Below, one piece after another: positions 8,001-10,154 of a DNA stretch of 10,154 bases; position 1 is the first letter of the stretch; each line of letters opens with the position of its first letter. The notes under the pieces were generated by a model. It had not been told where the DNA came from. It saw only the letters and a program-made list of their open reading frames with translations, and made no database searches. This stretch comes from an uncultured Varibaculum sp. (lineage in GTDB: Bacteria; Actinomycetota; Actinomycetes; Actinomycetales; Actinomycetaceae), in assembly GCF_902489465.1 (NCBI RefSeq), contig NZ_CABTZZ010000053.1, forward strand, positions 1-10,154, in the 5' to 3' direction. The position numbers were made by a program, and so were the translations under genes.

Positions 8001-8338
8001 CTACCTTTACCATCACCGTTGAGGAATCAAAGCCGACCCCCGGTGGCGATCAGGAACCGGGCACGAATCCAGATCCCGGTACAGATCCAGGAACTACCCC
8101 TGATCCGGGTACTTCCCCCGGTGATTCCACCCAACAGGCAGGTCAAAGCGGTAAAGACCATAAGAACCTGAAGCCCCAAGCGACTGGCAAAGCGGCAAAC
8201 CAGAAAGCTCAAACCGCTAACCCGCAGCGAAAGGGACTAGCGAGAACCGGCGCAAATATGGGAGCCGAATTGTTGGCGGTCTCGCTATTAATGTGCGGAC
8301 TGGGTATCGCCACGCTTCAGCGCAGGAGGCGTGGATAG
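5078..8338 (+). CDS. nanH: Secreted wall-anchored GH33 exo-alpha-sialidase
   Basis: Releases terminal sialic acid from host glycoconjugates at the cell surface. The 1086 residues carry a signal peptide (1-36, cleavage near AYAA); three Ig-like repeats with paired Cys (about 45-168, 169-275, 276-390); and a six-bladed sialidase propeller (about 415-790). The propeller shows the RIP motif (430-432) and five Asp boxes: STDNGKTW (471), STDNGHSW (555), SDDHGKTW (621), STDSGENW (673), SFDNGKTW (732). By spacing with known sialidases, likely catalytic residues are R430, D459, E650, R668, R724 and Y752. Two He_PIG Ig-like domains (about 817-890 and 903-983), a PGT-rich stalk (985-1017), LARTG (1054-1058), a helix and QRRRRG follow. 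ATG 5078 is the only upstream start, because an in-frame TAA sits at 5045, and there is no Shine-Dalgarno sequence. The symbol follows usual naming for actinomycete sialidases and is tentative. Confidence 0.96.
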   Translation: MSAKKHPILKPVISILFALALAIGAGLATPLSAYAAEPTLVATKDTPQAKIELYLVSGNPKVAGQTVEYRVKLTNKTAKAASFESVNYNLANADGCKWRNAASNQVQECYKAGIAKKLTHVVTPAEATAGGFVPYVTFRMYSEVEYGGEKTSLGGINENKIPTTLTVTNPKPAGQKWRLGERINFKATLINHTGKARALSAKSSNLTNWEGCKWSNMPVNREMECTAPYHVVTEADVKAGKFTPEIVWQYYPNAGYTGTATYYATTEAEALPVGNNYLKLDKFELDPESQKAHYQVGDILKFAVEVSANGDEALKVAPVTDTALTNLTDSAASSCERESLAVGTVHPCQLTYTITEADLTRGEVEAKLAIDGKMGQQLLNRVTATTFVYTQKQYPQADANTKAKDADPAAEPNISDLHTVATSSKQANIRIPAIALAPNGDLLASYDYRPKNGSMNGGDSPNENSIMQRRSTDNGKTWQPETVIARGIVGSNIAGPRGYSDPSYVVDHESGTIFNFHVYSQVSGVFAKNPAYTFTPDGKIDETSEHAMNLGLSVSTDNGHSWTQRVITDQALGEKARDLQSCFATSGAGTQKMTAPNKGRLLQQMACVPKTGGIVAYTIYSDDHGKTWKSGNPTPAVVEGKKFDENKVTELNDGSLILISRSQQGGGRIICSSTDSGENWKDCHVSNDLADENNNAQVIRAFPNAKPGTLRSQVLLFSGTDKGRTNGYVWASFDNGKTWPVKKQFKTGGTGYTTMTVQKDGNIGLLMEPNGGGWQDIAHLSFNLRWLEDDFRTELKGKDTAASGQIGKEIAPISVTDLFERNDPLLADTFEVTGLPEGLVFDKETGQISGTPVGKLEADKDYEVTVSLKEAEDGTEYPRAAQAKLALKISPRDAATPAPIPQISPIADQTVTADSMITPIKLEVKDGAIGAVTGLPEGVSFDAATATILGTPKKAGAYKVTVTALNVDGEEKATATFTITVEESKPTPGGDQEPGTNPDPGTDPGTTPDPGTSPGDSTQQAGQSGKDHKNLKPQATGKAANQKAQTANPQRKGLARTGANMGAELLAVSLLMCGLGIATLQRRRRG

Positions 8339-8359
8339 CATCCAGTAACTAAGTAAAGG

Positions 8360-8399
8360 TTTTGTCCGGTGATGGATTGGTTTCCATCACCGGACAAAA
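8360..8399 (+). terminator. 17-bp perfect hairpin after the sialidase stop
   Basis: Bases 8360-8376 pair exactly with 8383-8399 around a 6-base loop, 21 bases after the stop codon. The stem starts with TTTT and ends with AAAA and no T-run follows, so it may act as a weak terminator or protect the 3' end of the mRNA. The placement matches the hairpin after the GH20 gene. Confidence 0.55.
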
Positions 8400-8485
8400 T
8401 AATTCTAGGTAATGGGATTAATGGGGATTAGGCACTCACGGAGCCTATTAGATCACGTGGCCGATTGGGGAACGCCGGACCGAGA

Positions 8486-8526
8486 AGCGCCAGTCGGCGC
8501 TAAGGCCGCTCGTAGCGGCAATTTTT
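8486..8526 (+). terminator. Tandem hairpins with T-tail, Rho-independent terminator or attenuator
   Basis: AGCGCC (8486-8491) pairs with GGCGCT (8496-8501), then GCCGCT (8505-8510) pairs with AGCGGC (8514-8519) around a CGT loop, followed by AATTTTT (8520-8526). The second hairpin is a textbook terminator on the + strand. It is the most likely final stop for sialidase transcription; it may instead end an unseen short RNA. The minus-strand reading has no T-tail. Confidence 0.65.
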
Positions 8527-8582
8527 GGAGCCCGGGGCTAAACGGCCCGACGCCCTTATAGTCTAACGAAAGCCCTCCACCC

Positions 8583-8611
8583 TTGCATCTACCCTGGTAG
8601 GAGAGGATAAT
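8583..8611 (+). promoter_or_regulatory. Upstream candidate promoter for the 8683 gene, with palindrome in spacer
   Basis: TTGCAT (8583-8588), a 17-base spacer and GATAAT (8606-8611). The spacer contains the palindrome CTACC-CT-GGTAG (8589-8600), a position where a repressor would block RNA polymerase. Transcription from here would give a leader of about 65 bases that can fold through the 8610-8673 dyad. Confidence 0.28.
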
Positions 8612-8646
8612 CGCAAATTTAGCTCGGAAAGGGGGTTTGATTCTCT

Positions 8647-8676
8647 TTGCCCTGAGAACCTAAATCTAGCGATAAT
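8647..8676 (+). promoter_or_regulatory. Proximal candidate promoter giving a leaderless mRNA
   Basis: TTGCCC (8647-8652), an 18-base spacer and GATAAT (8671-8676). Six bases later comes the GTG at 8683, exactly where transcription would be expected to start. The GGGAAGG stretch abuts the start codon and is too close to act as a normal Shine-Dalgarno sequence, which supports a leaderless start. Confidence 0.4.
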
Positions 8677-8682
8677 GGGAAG

Positions 8683-9675
8683 GTGATTAATACTGCCCGA
8701 AAATATCGTTTGCGCCGTTTAGCAGCGCTTTTGATACTGGTTGTTCTGGTGGCAGTAATCGCCCTGGTGGTGAACATGATTTATGGGTATATCCAGCAAG
8801 AAGAATCTGCTGATTCCATTTCCGAACCCACCATGCCTCCGGTTAGCACACAGGGTTTTAATGCCACCGATTTAATCAGCGAAGCCGAGTTTACGCGCTG
8901 GGATTCCCTTTCTTCCTCCCAGATTCAGGATTTTATTACGGATTGGGGATACGGATGCCGCGCAGGTAAAGCTAAGGCTATGCCGGAAAGCACCGGAGTT
9001 GCGCGGACGAATGATGACAGCAAAAAGCAAGAGGTGGAAGTTCCCTGTTTGAAAGATTTTCGCGCTAGCTTGCGCCCTCATGATCCTGACCGATTTTGCC
9101 CGCAGGCGGTACCGGGCGGAGATAATCTTACTGCCGGTGAGGTTATCGCTCAGGTTTCTCGCAGCTGTCAGATTAATCCGAAAGCAATTTTGGTGACCCT
9201 ACAAAAAGAACAGGGGCTGATCACTGTTTCTTCTTCCCGGCTTACCCCACGGCGATACGAAATAGCGATGGGCTATGGATGCCCCGATCATACCCAATGT
9301 GACCCGCAGTTCTACGGGTTTGGCACTCAGGTGTACTACGCGGCGCGCCAGTGGCGACGTTACCAGCTTGATCCTGATTTATACGATGTGCAAGCTGGCA
9401 AACCGGTTACTCTAGGTTACGGCCCAGATGCACGCTGCGGCCGTAAGGAAATAGTTCCGCGAAACTGGCCGACCGCCGCCCTCTACAATTACACCCCCTA
9501 CTTGGCTTCTGCCGATGCAATCGCCGGACTTAGTGACGAATGCGCCCAGCCGGGGAATCTGAATTTCTATCAATTTTATAAAGCCTGGTTTGGTGATCCC
9601 CGCCAGGGCGGGGGAGAAGTCCTGACCCGCAAAGCTTTGGCGCAATGGCAAGATCAGCAAAAAGCAAAGCAGTAA
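8683..9675 (+). CDS. Membrane-anchored Cys-rich extracytoplasmic protein with lysozyme-like KEQG motif
   Basis: The 330 residues have a basic N-terminus (RKYRLRR), one hydrophobic helix (about 14-32) and an outward-facing domain of about 250 residues, so it is probably anchored by its N-terminus. The domain resembles a family common in actinobacteria and often labelled hemagglutinin. Recognisable blocks are FITDWGYGC (84-92), PCLKDF (121-126), VTLQKEQGLIT (171-181), AMGYGC (195-200), QFYGFGTQVY (209-218), ALYNYTPY (266-273) and NFYQFYKAWFGDP (294-306). The KEQG segment looks like the catalytic Glu region of lytic transglycosylases (candidate E176), which hints at peptidoglycan or glycan cleavage; this is inference. 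Eight Cys in the outer domain suggest disulfides. Three in-frame TAA codons end it (9673-9681). The start could instead be a few codons downstream. No partner gene is adjacent. Confidence 0.85.
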   Translation: MINTARKYRLRRLAALLILVVLVAVIALVVNMIYGYIQQEESADSISEPTMPPVSTQGFNATDLISEAEFTRWDSLSSSQIQDFITDWGYGCRAGKAKAMPESTGVARTNDDSKKQEVEVPCLKDFRASLRPHDPDRFCPQAVPGGDNLTAGEVIAQVSRSCQINPKAILVTLQKEQGLITVSSSRLTPRRYEIAMGYGCPDHTQCDPQFYGFGTQVYYAARQWRRYQLDPDLYDVQAGKPVTLGYGPDARCGRKEIVPRNWPTAALYNYTPYLASADAIAGLSDECAQPGNLNFYQFYKAWFGDPRQGGGEVLTRKALAQWQDQQKAKQ

Positions 9676-9710
9676 TAATAAGAAAATAGGATTTTGATTG
9701 ACAATAATCC

Positions 9711-9740
9711 TTCATTGTTTACGCAGGAAGATGCTAAAAT
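9711..9740 (+). promoter_or_regulatory. Candidate promoter with extended -10
   Basis: TGCTAAAAT (9732-9740) is an extended -10 with TAAAAT, and TTCATT (9711-9716) lies 18 bases before the -10 hexamer. A TTGACA (9698-9703) further upstream is too far (31 bases) to pair with it. Transcription would begin near 9747, at the first stem of the structured stretch that follows. Confidence 0.42.
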
Positions 9741-9744
9741 TACG

Positions 9745-9934
9745 GGGAGCGTTTGCAAGTTGACGCTCTGGCGAAGGATGTTATGGGAGGTATCCTTCGC
9801 CTAGGGGAGGATGCCAGGTATTTTCCCCTGACTCGGATCCCTACCGAGGACTGTTAGGGACTTGGGGGCTCAAGCAGGAAGCCTGAGCCCCCAAGCAATT
9901 CCCGTCCTCTACCCTTGAATGCCTCTTTCGGCGT
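9745..9934 (+). ncRNA. Possible structured RNA of unknown family (or long leader)
   Basis: The stretch has no coding frame but a chain of stems: GAGCGT/ACGCTC (9747-9752, 9763-9768); a perfect 10-bp GGCGAAGGAT/ATCCTTCGCC (9770-9779, 9792-9801); AGGGGA/TCCCCT (9803-9808, 9824-9829); and a long rod of GAGGAC/GTCCTC (9846-9851, 9904-9909), GGGA/TCCC (9857-9860, 9900-9903) and a 12-bp stem (9861-9872, 9884-9895) with an 11-base loop. A smaller hairpin is at 9919-9934. CTCGG/CCGAG (9832-9836, 9844-9848) and TCCCTA/TAGGGA (9838-9843, 9855-9860) overlap the rod and each other, so alternative folds exist. I see none of the hallmarks of tmRNA, RNase P, SRP or a known riboswitch. No clear terminator follows, so a leader of a gene beyond the window is the main alternative. 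Confidence 0.4.
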
Positions 9935-9948
9935 GTTTCGGGCTACCG

Positions 9949-10104
9949 CAGGCTCTCTAGGTAACGCGCGGAGCCTGGGGTTTTACTGTAGTTTCCGCGG
10001 GGAGCCTAGGTTTTTCCTCCCGCCCAAGAATTCGGAAAACGTAGCGGCGTTTTCCGAATTCTTATTCCCACCGCACCCACTCGGATAAAACCCAGGCTCC
10101 CCGC
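9949..10104. repeat. Cluster of nested inverted and direct repeats
   Basis: GCGGGGAGCCTAGGTTTT (9997-10014) and AAAACCCAGGCTCCCCGC (10087-10104) are 18-base inverted copies with one mismatch. Between them lies a perfect 16-bp hairpin (10026-10041 with 10048-10063, 6-base loop). A further direct copy, GCGCGGAGCCTGGGGTTTT, is at 9966-9984, and CAGGCTC (9949-9955) can pair with GAGCCTG (9971-9977) in it. The layout resembles an extragenic palindromic repeat or a miniature inverted-repeat element, but I see no target-site duplication. The inner hairpin may also act as a terminator. Confidence 0.6.
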
Positions 10105-10154
10105 TCGCTGGTACCACCTAAGTAAGGGGCTCAGCGGGAACAAGAACCGCCAGA

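Larger units (their letters stand above)
8400..8682. other. Gene-free spacer between the sialidase and the last gene
   Basis: No coding frame is supported. It holds the T-tailed terminator at 8486-8526, a CTACC/GGTAG palindrome (8589-8600), two promoter candidates, and a long dyad: ATCGC + ATTTAG (8610-8614, 8617-8622) against CTAAAT + GCGAT (8660-8665, 8669-8673). The dyad could be a leader RNA stem if transcription starts upstream. I do not recognise a known riboswitch in it. Confidence 0.45.

Noticed and set aside
8030..8130. Repeat array in the sialidase resembling a CRISPR or minisatellite.
   Set aside because: It is a coding stretch for a Pro-Gly-Thr-rich wall-spanning stalk with imperfect units, typical of anchored surface proteins.
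8675..8686. Mini-frame ATGGGAAGGTGA overlapping the start of the last gene, possible translational coupling.
   Set aside because: Three codons with no ribosome site. The overlap is more simply explained by the -10 box and the first bases of the gene.
9745..9934. Known housekeeping RNA (6S, tmRNA, SRP RNA, RNase P RNA).
   Set aside because: None of the conserved pieces I know is present: no GGAAG-AGCA SRP loop, no GAGGAAAGUCC of RNase P, no tRNA-like tmRNA ends. A 6S-like rod cannot be fully excluded by eye.
10109..10115. TGGTACC, matching the T-box core UGGNACC, close to the window end.
   Set aside because: The flanking bases do not give the usual GGGUGGNACCGCG context and I see no Stem I specifier layout upstream. 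A six-base core is expected by chance a few times in 10 kb.
10118..10154. Possible 3' end of a minus-strand gene (about 12 codons ending in TAG at 10120-10118).
   Set aside because: Too short to show coding character. Another minus-strand frame is open to about 10008 but runs through the inverted repeats, so neither is convincing.

Overview
The window looks like chromosome from a Gram-positive actinobacterium of moderate GC, most likely in or near the Actinomycetaceae. The evidence is three cell-wall-anchored surface proteins (LPXTG-type tail, hydrophobic helix, Arg/Lys end), an SpaA-type pilin tail, secreted sialidase and hexosaminidase architectures typical of mucosal actinomycetes and bifidobacteria, and -10 boxes of the TANNNT kind. 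The genus cannot be fixed from this sequence; Varibaculum or Mobiluncus-like organisms are only a guess.

Layout. (1) 1-777, + strand: the 3' part of a pilin or adhesin gene with two Cna-B/SpaA-like domains and an LPLSG anchor. The 5' end lies outside the window. (2) 778-1190: a gene-free convergent gap with two facing terminators, 1071-1115 (+) and 1132-1176 (-). (3) 1191-4829, - strand: a 1212-residue secreted, wall-anchored GH20 glycosidase with several carbohydrate-binding and Ig-like modules. (4) 4830-5077: a divergent promoter region. (5) 5078-8338, + strand: a 1086-residue secreted, wall-anchored GH33 sialidase with five Asp boxes. (6) 8339-8682: a gene-free gap with hairpins, one clear T-tailed terminator and two possible promoters. 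(7) 8683-9675, + strand: a membrane-anchored, cysteine-rich extracytoplasmic protein with a lysozyme-like KEQG motif. (8) 9676-10154: no gene, but a promoter-like sequence followed by a chain of strong stem-loops (possible RNA), then a cluster of nested inverted repeats.

How it fits together. The two divergent enzymes form a host-glycan-degrading pair on the cell surface. The sialidase would uncap terminal sialic acid, and the GH20 enzyme would then release GlcNAc- or lacto-N-biose-type units from mucin or oligosaccharides. Both carry the same He_PIG (putative Ig) domain, Pro/Gly-rich stalk and anchor layout, and they share an intergenic control region, so co-regulation is plausible. The pilin would add adhesion to the same surface programme.

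The most unusual signals are: an abrupt reversal of third-codon-position bias inside the pilin gene near position 300-345; three different sorting motifs (LPLSG, LEGTG, LARTG) in neighbouring genes; likely leaderless starts for the sialidase and the last gene; and the highly structured non-coding stretch at the right end. I found no tRNA, rRNA, CRISPR array, transposase or complete insertion sequence.
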